The position numbers were made by a program, and so were the translations under genes. Source: Flavihumibacter rivuli (GTDB taxonomy: Bacteria > Bacteroidota > Bacteroidia > Chitinophagales > Chitinophagaceae). Taken from it: a stretch of 64,000 nucleotides of DNA. Below are positions 10,123 to 18,017 of this stretch, piece after piece. Numbering within the stretch: position 1 is the first letter of the stretch; the number at the start of each line of letters is the position of its first letter. The notes beneath the pieces are model-generated. The model made no database searches, was not told the DNA's origin, and saw only the letters and a list, made by a program, of their open reading frames with translations. The stretch lies in assembly GCF_018595685.2 (NCBI RefSeq), contig NZ_CP092334.1, positions 1,516,001 through 1,580,000 of the forward strand, written 5' to 3'.

Positions 10123-10182
10123 TTTTCGCCAACCAGAGGGATAACCCAACCCTTTAACAACCTGGGTAACTATTAAATAATT

Positions 10183-10246
10183 AACGCGAAGACCGCCCTC
10201 GCCCGCCTGCGCTGAAGCTTCGGCGGGCGAGGGCGGTCTTCGCGTT
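10183..10246. repeat. Large perfect inverted repeat (REP-like palindrome)
   Basis: Two 25-base arms (10183-10207 and 10222-10246) are exact reverse complements around a 14-base centre that itself contains the palindrome GAAGCTTC. The arms are very GC-rich (core ACCGCCCTCGCCCGCC). The element would form a very stable hairpin in RNA or single-stranded DNA. It has no U-tract typical of a terminator on either side, although it could still stop or protect the tolC transcript. It looks like a dispersed REP-type intergenic element; copy number in the genome cannot be judged from one window. Confidence 0.85.
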
Positions 10247-10374
10247 TTCTCCACGTCCTTTGAGTTACAAATTGAATCCGGCCCATTGGCGCAGCCAATC
10301 CTTTGCGCCCTTCGCGCCTCCTCCGCGTCCTTTGCGTTACAAAAATGAAAACGCTCCACCATTGGCGCAGCCAA
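10239..10374. repeat. Imperfect two-copy direct repeat with internal hairpins
   Basis: Unit one (10239-10298) and unit two (10311-10374) both begin TTCGCG, continue with CTCC(A/G)CGTCCTTTG(A/C)GTTACAAA and end with ATTGGCGCAGCCAA. The last part contains the small hairpin TTGGC-GCA-GCCAA. The first unit overlaps the right arm of the large palindrome at 10183-10246. Together these repeats fill most of the gap between the tolC-like gene and miaB. Confidence 0.75.
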
Positions 10375-10448
10375 CTATATAACTATTTAAAACCTTAAAA
10401 ATTGATTACCAACCCCCATTTCCCTTCTGTCATTCTGTCATTATTCCT

Positions 10449-10456
10449 TAATTTTG
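10449..10456 (+). promoter_or_regulatory. Candidate -7 promoter element of miaB
   Basis: TAATTTTG matches the Bacteroidota -7 consensus TAnnTTTG. No convincing -33 TTTG lies 19-21 bases upstream. Transcription would begin near 10463, which leaves a short leader before the ATG at 10476 and argues against the TTG at 10467 as start. Confidence 0.4.
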
Positions 10457-10475
10457 CTCCCTTAATTTGAGTAAG

Positions 10476-11906
10476 ATGCTGGATTTGACGATCAACAAGG
10501 TACATGACGAGGCAAGGCAGGGAGAAGCCTTCGCCCCATTTGCAGATGATCCCAATCAATACAAGAAGCGTTTTTATATTGAAAGCTACGGCTGCCAGAT
10601 GAACTTCTCGGACAGCGAGATCGTAGCCTCCATCCTCAACGAAAGCGGATTTGGAGCTACCCGTAACTATGAAGAAGCCGACCTGGTGTTGCTGAACACC
10701 TGCTCTATCCGTGAAAAGGCAGAACAGACGGTAAGGAAACGCCTGACCGACTTCAGGAAGATCAAGGAAGGCCGTCCCGGTATGCTGATCGGTGTATTGG
10801 GTTGCATGGCAGAACGCCTGAAAGCCAAATTACTGGAAGAAGAAAAGCTGGTGGACATGGTGGTGGGACCGGATGCCTACCGTACCCTTCCCGGGTTGAT
10901 TGAAGAAGCGGAGACCGGTCAGAAAGCGGTAAATGTGTTGCTGAGCCGGGAAGAAACCTATGCCGACATCTCCCCCATCCGATTGGACAGCAACGGGGTG
11001 ACCGCTTTCGTCAGCATCATGCGCGGATGCAACAACATGTGCTCCTTCTGCGTGGTTCCGTTCACCAGGGGCCGTGAGCGAAGCCGCGATGCTGAAAGCA
11101 TTGTAAAGGAATGCCGGGACCTTTATAACAATGGTTATAAGGAAGTAACCTTGCTGGGCCAGAATGTGGACAGCTATTATTATGTGAATGAAGAGAAGGA
11201 TGAGATCGTCAACTTTGCCAACCTGCTGGAAAAAGTGGCGCTGATCTCCCCTGACCTAAGGGTTCGCTTCAGCACCTCACATCCCAAGGACATTACAGAC
11301 GAGGTGCTCCACACCATGGCCAGGCACGAAAATATTTGCAAGTATATCCACCTGCCGGTCCAGAGTGGTAATAGCCGCATCCTCCAGCTGATGAACCGCA
11401 CCTATACCCGTGAATGGTATATGGCAAAGGTTGATCGCATCAGGGAGATCCTGCCCGGTTGTGGCATTTCTTCCGATATCATTGCAGGTTTCTGTACTGA
11501 AACCGAAGAAGAACACCAGGATACCCTGGGTATTATGGAGTACAGCAAGTACGACATGAGCTATATGTTCTTCTACAGTGAACGTCCGGGAACCCTGGCG
11601 GCCAGGCGCTATACGGATGATATTCCGGAAGAAGTAAAGAAAAGAAGGTTACAGGAGATCGTAGACCTGCAAGGCAGGTTGAGCAAGGAAAGCAATGAAA
11701 AAGACCTGGGTAAGACCTTTAAGGTATTGATCGAAGGGAATAGCAAGCGTAGCGACAATGACTGGATGGGAAGGAACAGCCAGAACAAGGTGATCGTATT
11801 CCCCAAAGAAAATTACAACCTGAAGAAGGGTGATTATGTTTGGGTGACGGTGAACGACTGTACACAGGCAACCCTTATCGGCAAGATCCAGAAGTTGGAA
11901 GCTTGA
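10476..11906 (+). CDS. miaB: tRNA-2-methylthio-N6-dimethylallyladenosine synthase MiaB
   Basis: Radical SAM methylthiotransferase of 476 residues that adds a methylthio group to i6A37 in tRNAs reading UNN codons. Three domains are visible: the N-terminal UPF0004 domain starting [16 protein letters not shown] with cluster-binding cysteines (C40 in that motif, plus those in [11 protein letters not shown] and LGCMAER), the radical SAM core with [20 protein letters not shown] (CxxxCxxC), and a C-terminal TRAM domain ending near IGKIQKLEA. Length is usual for MiaB. I chose the ATG at 10476; a TTG nine bases upstream is possible but lies almost on the predicted transcription start. It is preceded by the repeat cluster and followed by a tRNA-like element. 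Confidence 0.96.
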   Translation: MLDLTINKVHDEARQGEAFAPFADDPNQYKKRFYIESYGCQMNFSDSEIVASILNESGFGATRNYEEADLVLLNTCSIREKAEQTVRKRLTDFRKIKEGRPGMLIGVLGCMAERLKAKLLEEEKLVDMVVGPDAYRTLPGLIEEAETGQKAVNVLLSREETYADISPIRLDSNGVTAFVSIMRGCNNMCSFCVVPFTRGRERSRDAESIVKECRDLYNNGYKEVTLLGQNVDSYYYVNEEKDEIVNFANLLEKVALISPDLRVRFSTSHPKDITDEVLHTMARHENICKYIHLPVQSGNSRILQLMNRTYTREWYMAKVDRIREILPGCGISSDIIAGFCTETEEEHQDTLGIMEYSKYDMSYMFFYSERPGTLAARRYTDDIPEEVKKRRLQEIVDLQGRLSKESNEKDLGKTFKVLIEGNSKRSDNDWMGRNSQNKVIVFPKENYNLKKGDYVWVTVNDCTQATLIGKIQKLEA

Positions 11907-11909
11907 TCA

Positions 11910-11990
11910 GGACAAACGGTGTGGCATAACCGAACAGGCATAAGTGCCATTAGGTCCCAGGGTTCAAAACCCTTACCCCACCATTTGTTC
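11910..11990 (+). other. Structured tRNA-like element, not a canonical tRNA
   Basis: Directly after the miaB stop, a 15-base arm (11910-11924) pairs at 13 positions with 11976-11990. Inside are a T-arm-like hairpin at 11959-11973 (AGGGTT-CAA-AACCCT, containing GGTTCAAAACC) and a small hairpin GGCA-TAAG-TGCC at 11937-11948. The sequence ACCCCACCA at 11975-11983 looks like a tRNA 3' end. From the acceptor-like start at 11918 to that CCA is only 66 bases and no D-arm or proper seven-base anticodon loop can be drawn. It could be a degenerate tRNA, a tRNA-like RNA, or a leader structure for the next gene. Confidence 0.35.
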
Positions 11991-12054
11991 AATCAATAAA
12001 GCTCAGAAGAAAGGTTAGGCCAACAGCAAAGGACCAGGGAAAAGACAAAAGACA

Positions 12055-13350
12055 ATGGACATTCAAAGCATAAAAAACCGATTCGGAATCATTGGTAACT
12101 CGCCGGCATTGAACCATGCGTTAAATGTTGCGGCGCAGGTGTCCAATACCGACCTGAGTGTACTGATCGTGGGTGAAAGCGGTGTAGGTAAGGAAGCCTT
12201 CTCCCAGATCATCCATGCCTTATCTTCAAGAAAGCACAATCCCTTTATCGCAGTGAACTGCGGTGCCATCCCGGAAGGAACGATAGATTCTGAATTGTTT
12301 GGGCACGAAAAAGGAGCCTTCACCGGTGCAGTGGATAGCCGTAAGGGATATTTCGAAACAGTTAATGGGGGTACCATATTCCTTGATGAGATCGGCGAAA
12401 TGCCCCTTGGTACCCAGGCCCGCCTGTTGAGGGTACTGGAGACCGGTGAATTCATCAGGGTGGGTTCCTCCAAGGTCCAGAAGACAGATGTGCGCGTGAT
12501 TGCGGCTACCAACAGGGACCTCCTGGAAACGGCCCAATCCGGTAAATTCCGCGAGGACCTCTATTACCGTTTGAGTACAGTTCCCATCAGGGTGCCTTCC
12601 CTGCGCGACAGGAAGGAAGATATCCCCCTCCTGTTCAGGAAATTCGCCGTTGACTTTGCCGAGCGCTACAAGACCGCTCCGGTGCAGCTGGACGAGGAAG
12701 CCCGGCAGGTATTGGTCAACTATTCCTGGCCAGGTAACGTTCGTGAACTGAAGAATATAGCAGAACAGATCTCCGTTCTCGCGCCTGATAAAATGGTTTC
12801 CGCTTCTGTATTGAAACGATTCATACCGGAACATCCCCAGAATCGGCTACCTATGGTCGTTAGCCAGCAAGGAAGCAGCCATGGACCGGAATTCAGCAAC
12901 GAGCGTGAACTGTTGTACAAGCTCTTTTTCGATATGAAAAAGGATGTAACCGAGCTGAAAAAAATGTTCGTGGAGATCCTGCAGAATCCTTCCAGCGCAG
13001 CAGCAGCCGCGGCTTACACCAAGGAAGCCTTGCTGCATGAATATCCCGGTAATGTGGAATTCCAGCCCCAACCGGCAGTGATACCGGCCAATTATATCCA
13101 ACCGGTGCAGCCGGCCATGCCCCCAACCATGACGCCCCCCCAGCCCGCAGTCATCCTGCCCCACCCTCATGAGGACATCCATGAGCACGAGGAAGTAGAA
13201 GAATCCCTCAACATTATGGATAAGGAAAAGGAGTTGATATTAAAGGCACTGAAAAAACATAAGGGCAAGCGTAAGGATGCCGCCATGGACCTTGGCATCA
13301 GTGAAAGAACCCTCTATCGGAAACTAAAAGAATATGACATCAATGACTAA
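12055..13350 (+). CDS. Sigma-54 interaction domain AAA+ transcriptional regulator with Fis-type HTH
   Basis: A 431-residue enhancer-binding protein without receiver or GAF sensor domain: the AAA+ domain starts almost at the N-terminus. Walker A is GESGVGKE (residues 40-47), the sigma-54 contact loop GAFTGA is intact (87-92), Walker B is in GGTIFLDEIGE, and the arginine-rich sensor region includes YYRLSTVPIRVPSLRDRKED. A linker of about 100 residues rich in Ala, Pro, Gln and Glu separates it from a C-terminal Fis helix-turn-helix (KKHKGKRKDAAMDLGISERT). It is therefore expected to activate RpoN promoters, apparently without a built-in signal input. It overlaps the next gene (lptE) by 17 bases, which suggests translational coupling. 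Its targets are unknown. Confidence 0.93.
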   Translation: MDIQSIKNRFGIIGNSPALNHALNVAAQVSNTDLSVLIVGESGVGKEAFSQIIHALSSRKHNPFIAVNCGAIPEGTIDSELFGHEKGAFTGAVDSRKGYFETVNGGTIFLDEIGEMPLGTQARLLRVLETGEFIRVGSSKVQKTDVRVIAATNRDLLETAQSGKFREDLYYRLSTVPIRVPSLRDRKEDIPLLFRKFAVDFAERYKTAPVQLDEEARQVLVNYSWPGNVRELKNIAEQISVLAPDKMVSASVLKRFIPEHPQNRLPMVVSQQGSSHGPEFSNERELLYKLFFDMKKDVTELKKMFVEILQNPSSAAAAAAYTKEALLHEYPGNVEFQPQPAVIPANYIQPVQPAMPPTMTPPQPAVILPHPHEDIHEHEEVEESLNIMDKEKELILKALKKHKGKRKDAAMDLGISERTLYRKLKEYDIND

Positions 13351-13873
13351 GTGGACAAATATTAAGTGGAATGGTTCACGGACCCTTGCCATGGTAATGG
13401 CACTGGCTTTTTCTTTCCTGCTACCCTCCTGCTATTCCTTCAAGGATATTTCCATCCCCCCGGATGTTAAGACCTGCCGCATCGACTATATCGACAATAA
13501 GGCGAGGTATGTAAACCCGACATTGAGTCCCCAGCTAACCAACAAACTTCGCGATAAGGTGATCGGGCAAACCAGGCTGGCACTGATCCAGGGTGAAGAG
13601 GCAGACTATTTGGTCACAGGCTATATCAGCGATTACAGCCTTACCACTACAGGTATCTCCAATAAGGAAGCAGCCAGTAACCGTCTTAACATTACGGTCC
13701 ATATCGAGTTTAAGAACAGGAAAGATGAAAGCAAGAACTTTGAGGCAGATGTCACCAGGAATTTCGATTTTTCCGCATCATTGAGCCTGCAGCAGGCCGA
13801 AGCCCAGTTAAATGAAACCATCATCCGGAACCTTTCCGATGAAATTTTCAACCGTATCTTCTCCAACTGGTAA
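13334..13873 (+). CDS. lptE: LptE-like LPS assembly lipoprotein
   Basis: A 179-residue lipoprotein. The lipobox is LLPSC with cysteine at residue 33, followed by YSFKDISIPPDVKTCRIDYI, a pattern shared with Bacteroidota LptE proteins, which plug the LptD barrel in lipopolysaccharide export to the outer membrane. The C-terminus (LNETIIRNLSDEIFNRIFSNW) also fits. The start overlaps the end of the AAA+ regulator gene; a second ATG nine bases downstream (13343) would give an equally good signal peptide. The next genes encode an acidic protein, SecG and MltG, so this is an envelope-biogenesis cluster. Assignment is from motif and layout; divergence from proteobacterial LptE is large. Confidence 0.8.
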   Translation: MTSMTKWTNIKWNGSRTLAMVMALAFSFLLPSCYSFKDISIPPDVKTCRIDYIDNKARYVNPTLSPQLTNKLRDKVIGQTRLALIQGEEADYLVTGYISDYSLTTTGISNKEAASNRLNITVHIEFKNRKDESKNFEADVTRNFDFSASLSLQQAEAQLNETIIRNLSDEIFNRIFSNW

Positions 13874-13897
13874 TAAGCCTGTATATTGCCCCAATCA

Positions 13898-14818
13898 ATG
13901 GATTGCTCCAAGACAATACAACAATACTTTCACCAGCCCAGCTTGCAGAGTGTAACGCTCGCTGAGCTGAGGAAAGCTGTTGCCAAATATCCTTATTCCA
14001 CCCTGCTGCATTACCTGTTGCTCAAGAAAATGAAATCTGAAAGCGATCCAGCTTTCCAGGAACAGTTGGAAGCCTCAACCCTTCATTTTTCACGCAACCC
14101 CTGGATATTCTTTTTATTGAACCAGGAGTCAGCTCCTGTCCCTGCCGCGGCAGAGGGGGAACAGCCATCAGTTTCCAGCAGTAGTGAAGAGGAGGTCGCA
14201 ACAGTAGAAACAACTGTTGAAGAATTTGCAGGCCCGGCCTGGACCGAGCCGGAGCAGGAGGTAAAGGCAGATGAAGTGGCACCTGAGCCAAAACCTGAAC
14301 CTTTGCAGGAACAGGAAATTAGGGAGCCAAGCCTACCAGAAGCGGTACAGGAACCAATAGAGGAAACAGATAGGGCCAATTTACTGGAAAAGGAATCGCC
14401 CATTCCCATTCCTTCGATCCGGCATGTAAAGGACCAGCCGGCCGACCTGCCCATATTTGAGCCCTACCATACCATTGATTATTTTGCTTCACTGGGGATC
14501 AAGCTGAACAATACCGTACCTAGTGACAAGCTGGGCAGGCAGCTTAAGAGTTTTACCGAATGGATCAGGACCATGAAGCGACTGCCGGAATCCCAGCTCC
14601 CGGAAAACCTGGCCGATTCAGGGGAGGCCAGGGCCATAGAAGCCCTGGCAGCCGGTTCCATCGAAGCTAAGGAAGTGCTGACCGAAACCATGGCCGAAGT
14701 ATTGGTGAAGCAGGGAAATATTCCTGCTGCCCTCAAGGTATATAGGAAATTAAGTTTGGCTCATCCCGACAAATCCGCTTATTTTGCCGACAGAATCGAA
14801 AAATTAAAAAAACGATAA
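13898..14818 (+). CDS. Hypothetical acidic protein with low-complexity middle
   Basis: A protein of about 306 residues not recognised as any characterised family. It opens with a basic/hydrophobic helical segment (SVTLAELRKAVAKYPYSTLLHYLLLKKM), continues with a long Glu/Pro/Ala/Val-rich low-complexity stretch (roughly residues 80-165), and ends in a helical region with a TPR-like pattern (KQGNIPAALKVYRKLSLAHP). It has no signal peptide or membrane segment. I chose ATG at 13898; a TTG at 13886 is the upstream alternative. It sits 24 bases after lptE and one base before secG, so it probably belongs to this envelope operon and may be an adaptor or scaffold (inference only). Confidence 0.75.
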   Translation: MDCSKTIQQYFHQPSLQSVTLAELRKAVAKYPYSTLLHYLLLKKMKSESDPAFQEQLEASTLHFSRNPWIFFLLNQESAPVPAAAEGEQPSVSSSSEEEVATVETTVEEFAGPAWTEPEQEVKADEVAPEPKPEPLQEQEIREPSLPEAVQEPIEETDRANLLEKESPIPIPSIRHVKDQPADLPIFEPYHTIDYFASLGIKLNNTVPSDKLGRQLKSFTEWIRTMKRLPESQLPENLADSGEARAIEALAAGSIEAKEVLTETMAEVLVKQGNIPAALKVYRKLSLAHPDKSAYFADRIEKLKKR

Positions 14819-14819
14819 A

Positions 14820-15167
14820 ATGGTTATCCTGTTTCTCGTATTAGTGATCCTGGCTGCTGTGATCCTTGGTTTCATTATTCTTGTACAAAATCCCAAAGGT
14901 GGTGGATTGGCAGGTAATGTTGCCGGCCTGAGCAACCAGTTCATGGGTGTGAAGCAAACAACCGACGTGCTGGAAAAGGGCACCTGGATCTTTGCTGCTG
15001 TTGTAGCCCTGCTCTGCCTGTTTTCTGCTCTCTTCATTCCTAAAACAAAAGGAACTGAGCAAAACCTGCTGGACCAGCTGAATACCAAGCCTGCTGCCAC
15101 TGCGCCAGCCCCTGCCGGTACCAACCAACAGCCGTTGGCTCCTGCACCAGCTCCGGCCAACAAATAA
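14820..15167 (+). CDS. secG: Preprotein translocase subunit SecG
   Basis: A 115-residue inner-membrane protein with two hydrophobic helices (about residues 2-21 and 56-76) separated by the SecG hallmark QNPKGGGLAGNVAGLSNQFMG. SecG assists SecYE in protein export. The last 35 residues form an Ala/Pro/Asn-rich cytoplasmic tail, common in Bacteroidota SecG. The ATG follows the upstream stop by one base. A strong intrinsic terminator lies 20 bases downstream, so this gene ends its transcription unit. Confidence 0.95.
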   Translation: MVILFLVLVILAAVILGFIILVQNPKGGGLAGNVAGLSNQFMGVKQTTDVLEKGTWIFAAVVALLCLFSALFIPKTKGTEQNLLDQLNTKPAATAPAPAGTNQQPLAPAPAPANK

Positions 15168-15185
15168 ACTTATCATTCCTGATAG

Positions 15186-15215
15186 AAAAACCCTGCTCAA
15201 CCAGCAGGGTTTTTT
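15186..15215 (+). terminator. Intrinsic terminator after secG
   Basis: An 8-bp stem ACCCTGCT / AGCAGGGT with a five-base loop (CAACC), flanked by an A-run before and a T-run after, 20 bases past the secG stop. Confidence 0.9.
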
Positions 15216-15243
15216 GTTTACTTTACAGCCAACAAGCAAATCC

Positions 15244-16287
15244 ATGAAAAGACTGTTTCTATTGTTCCTATTATTATTCGGTCTTACCGCAGCTATAGGC
15301 GGCTGGCTTTTCCTTGGACCGGCTACCGGTTTCAGCGGCAATCAATACTACCTGGAAGTACCCACAGGTAGTGACTATCCCACCCTTTTCCAAAAACTGA
15401 AACAGGACAACATCATCAGGTATCCCGGCCTATTCGATATGCTGGCCAGGCAACTGGATTACCCGGAAAAGGTTAGGGCAGGCAGGTACCTGATCCCTAA
15501 AGGTGCCAGCATTATTACAGTCCTCAGGAAATTACGCAATGGCCAGCAGGAACCTGTGAACCTGGTGATCACCAAATTACGGACAAAGGAAGACTTTGCC
15601 TCCCTTGCAGGAAAGAAGTTCGAGTTCGACAGTGCCGGCATGATGCGTTTCCTGAATTCCCCCGACTCTGCTGCCCGTTACGGCCTGGATACCAATACTA
15701 TCATGACTGCCGTTTTTCCGGATACCTACACCTATTTCTGGAATACCACACCCTCCAGGGTAATGGCTAAGATCCTTAAGGCCAGGGATGCCTTCTGGAC
15801 CGATGCCAGGAAAAAGCAGGCCGCTAACCTTGGCCTGACACCTGAGCAGGTGGTAATCATTGCCTCAATCGTAGAAGAAGAAACCAACAAGAACGATGAG
15901 AAAGGGAATGTAGCCAGCGTTTACCTGAACAGGTTGAAGACCGGTATGAAGCTAGGCGCGGACCCTACGGTCAAGTTTGCCCTGCGCGATTTTTCCCTGA
16001 AGCGCATTTACAACAAGCACCTGGCTGTTGAATCACCATATAATACCTACCGGGTGAACGGGTTGCCGCCGGGACCTATTTGTACGCCTTCGCGTACCAC
16101 TATTGACGCAGTTCTACAGGCACCGGCCACCCCCTACCTCTACTTTGTTGCCAAACCCGATTTTTCAGGATACCATGTGTTTGCAGAAACCTATACCCAA
16201 CACCTGGCCAATGCCAAAGCCTACCAGGAAGCACTGGATAAACTGATGAAAACCAAACAGGGAGAAGATACCGGTAACCAACCATGA
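15244..16287 (+). CDS. mltG: Endolytic murein transglycosylase MltG (YceG-like)
   Basis: A 347-residue inner-membrane protein with one N-terminal helix (RLFLLFLLLFGLTAAIGGWL) and a periplasmic YceG domain. The catalytic region VVIIASIVEEETNKNDEKG contains the expected glutamate, followed by VYLNRLKTGMKLGADPTV and the substrate-groove motif YNTYRVNGLPPGPICTPS. MltG cuts nascent glycan strands and sets their length. ATG at 15244 is preferred; an in-frame TTG at 15214 lies within the T-run of the secG terminator and would make a poor start. It overlaps the next gene by four bases (ATGA), which indicates coupled translation. Confidence 0.94.
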   Translation: MKRLFLLFLLLFGLTAAIGGWLFLGPATGFSGNQYYLEVPTGSDYPTLFQKLKQDNIIRYPGLFDMLARQLDYPEKVRAGRYLIPKGASIITVLRKLRNGQQEPVNLVITKLRTKEDFASLAGKKFEFDSAGMMRFLNSPDSAARYGLDTNTIMTAVFPDTYTYFWNTTPSRVMAKILKARDAFWTDARKKQAANLGLTPEQVVIIASIVEEETNKNDEKGNVASVYLNRLKTGMKLGADPTVKFALRDFSLKRIYNKHLAVESPYNTYRVNGLPPGPICTPSRTTIDAVLQAPATPYLYFVAKPDFSGYHVFAETYTQHLANAKAYQEALDKLMKTKQGEDTGNQP

Positions 16288-17252
16288 CCAAGATCGAACG
16301 TATCATACTAACTAGTACACCGGTAAAATTCCTGGTTGACAAAAGCAAGAAGATCATCCTTCCGGGATTTGAAGGGCTACCCCTTTACGATGTGATCGTT
16401 TTCTTCCTGCAGCAGGTAAGGAAAGTAGGATTGAATGAACGGGCAGCGGCCATATCCTTCAATATCCTGATGGCCATTCCTGCCGCTACCATCTTCCTTT
16501 GTACCCTTATCCCCTACATGCCTTTCAGCAAGGGTATTACGGAAGAATTATTGAAACTTACCCAGGACATTACGCCTAACCGCAACACCTACTTACTTGT
16601 AAAGGATTTCCTTGAGGACTTCCTGCAAAAACCAAGGAGTGGCTTGCTATCCTTCGGTTTCCTGGTTGCCGTATTCTATGCCTCTAATGCCATGATGGGC
16701 ATTATGCGCACTTTCAACAAATCGTTGATGTACAGCACCAGCATGAACTTTATCCAATCCCGCTGGAACGCCATCAAGATCACATCCATACTCATCCTAC
16801 TCATCCTGCTGGCCATCATACTGCTGCTCGCACAGGGAACAGTATTGAGCTGGTTACTGGATAGGTTTGATATCAATACCCCCTTCATCCGGTGGGTGGT
16901 CAATAACCTGAGGTGGTTCTTCGTGGTGGCACTGATCTATTACAGTATTGCCATCATCTATAAATATGCGCCTTCCATCCATGAGCGTTGGCAACTCTCT
17001 TCCCCCGGAACCATATTAGCCACCTTCCTCATTATCCTGACCATCCTGGTCTTCTCATTCTGGGTGAACAAGTTCAATAACTTCAATAAGATCTATGGGT
17101 CTATCGGAACGATCCTCGTTTTAATGGTACTGATCGATTTCAGTTCACTTGTATTGTTGATAGGTTACGAATTAAATGTTAGTATCCACTCCCTGAAAAT
17201 GATGGCTGCAGAACGCCAGCGGAAGGAAGCTCAACAAGCAGTACAACCTTAG
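16284..17252 (+). CDS. YihY/virulence factor BrkB family membrane protein
   Basis: A 322-residue polytopic inner-membrane protein. After a soluble N-terminus the family motif NERAAAISFNILMAIPAATI opens the first helix; five or six further hydrophobic segments follow, including SGLLSFGFLVAVFYASNAMM and a C-terminal pair ending near VLLIGYELNVSIHS. YihY/BrkB proteins are of uncertain function; the old RNase BN label is not supported for the family. Start overlaps the mltG stop (ATGA). No terminator is evident directly after the gene. Confidence 0.9.
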   Translation: MTKIERIILTSTPVKFLVDKSKKIILPGFEGLPLYDVIVFFLQQVRKVGLNERAAAISFNILMAIPAATIFLCTLIPYMPFSKGITEELLKLTQDITPNRNTYLLVKDFLEDFLQKPRSGLLSFGFLVAVFYASNAMMGIMRTFNKSLMYSTSMNFIQSRWNAIKITSILILLILLAIILLLAQGTVLSWLLDRFDINTPFIRWVVNNLRWFFVVALIYYSIAIIYKYAPSIHERWQLSSPGTILATFLIILTILVFSFWVNKFNNFNKIYGSIGTILVLMVLIDFSSLVLLIGYELNVSIHSLKMMAAERQRKEAQQAVQP

Positions 17253-17329
17253 GAAAAAATTTACGAACTTCAGGTCATGGATACTAACCCGGGCAGTGTC
17301 CGAGACCGCAGTTCATCATAGGAAATCAA

Positions 17330-17358
17330 TACAGGCATAGGCCCGGTTGCCCGTATTG
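17330..17358 (+). other. Imperfect hairpin in leader of secreted redoxin gene
   Basis: AATACAGGC on the left pairs with GCCCGTATT on the right with one mismatch, around a loop of roughly ten bases, ending about 20 bases before the ATG at 17377. It could be a leader structure; no known riboswitch class is recognised. Confidence 0.3.
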
Positions 17359-17376
17359 TTCCAACAACAATTGCAT

Positions 17377-17982
17377 ATGAAAAATATTATGGCGTTTGTG
17401 GTTGCCGCAGCCATGACCATGGGCTTTTCAAAAGCCGATGTAGATCCCCTTCCTATCGGATCTCCCATGCCTAAGGCTGACATCAAAATGAAGGATGTAT
17501 CAGGAAAACTGGTCTCCCTGGCTGATGCAAAGACCAATAATGGATTGGTGGTTATGTTTAGTTGCAATACCTGTCCTTATGTGATGAAAAACCAGGCCAG
17601 GACAAGGGATATCCTCAATTATGCCCAACAAAAAAAACTGGGGGTAATCATCCTGAACTCCAATGAAGGGGTGAGGGATAAAGAAGACTCCTATTCATCC
17701 ATGCAAAGCTACGCGCGCACCCAAAGTTATGATTGGCCTTATGTGGTGGACAGTAATAACGAACTGGCCGATGCATTCGGGGCTACGCGAACACCTGAAT
17801 GTTTCCTTTTCAATGGAAATGGCAAATTGGTTTACCATGGTGCCATTGATGACAGCCCGGCTGATGACACCAAGATAACCAGGCAACATTTAAAGGAAGC
17901 GATCAATGAAATGCTTACAGGTAAAGACATAGCAGTGAAGGAAAGCAAATCGATCGGGTGTGCTATCAAAAGAAAGAATTAA
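17377..17982 (+). CDS. Secreted thioredoxin-like / AhpC-TSA redoxin
   Basis: A 201-residue exported protein with a signal peptide ending near MTMGFSKA and a thioredoxin fold. A CxxC pair, SCNTCP (Cys63, Cys66), sits after the first beta strand VVMFSCNTCPYV, followed by a glutaredoxin-like helix and a cis-Pro-type region TRTPECFLF. This arrangement is typical of the redoxin domain proteins related to PMT/ResA-like families with an NTC active site. It is expected to act in the periplasm; its partner is unknown. ATG at 17377 is preferred over a TTG at 17347. It converges with a second thioredoxin-fold gene at 18018-18494, sharing the terminator between them. Confidence 0.88.
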   Translation: MKNIMAFVVAAAMTMGFSKADVDPLPIGSPMPKADIKMKDVSGKLVSLADAKTNNGLVVMFSCNTCPYVMKNQARTRDILNYAQQKKLGVIILNSNEGVRDKEDSYSSMQSYARTQSYDWPYVVDSNNELADAFGATRTPECFLFNGNGKLVYHGAIDDSPADDTKITRQHLKEAINEMLTGKDIAVKESKSIGCAIKRKN

Positions 17983-17988
17983 CCTATC

Positions 17989-18012
17989 CCCCTTCCACGG
18001 AAGGGTTTTTTT
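17989..18012 (+). terminator. Intrinsic terminator after redoxin gene
   Basis: CCCTTCC / GGAAGGG hairpin followed by a run of T, just past the stop at 17982 and six bases before the end of the convergent gene. Confidence 0.85.
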
Positions 18013-18017
18013 ATGCC

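Noticed and set aside
10030..10374. Long open frame on the minus strand across the repeat cluster
   Set aside because: It is made of the palindrome and repeat units (such as RRPPSPAEASAQAGEGG), with no domain and overlapping the tolC-like gene end; a known type of spurious gene over intergenic repeats.
11918..11983. Functional tRNA gene
   Set aside because: Only 66 bases from acceptor-like start to CCA, with no D-arm and no seven-base anticodon loop; kept as a structured element only.
15214..15243. TTG start for mltG at 15214
   Set aside because: It lies in the T-run of the secG terminator and adds residues before the signal-anchor helix; ATG at 15244 is better.
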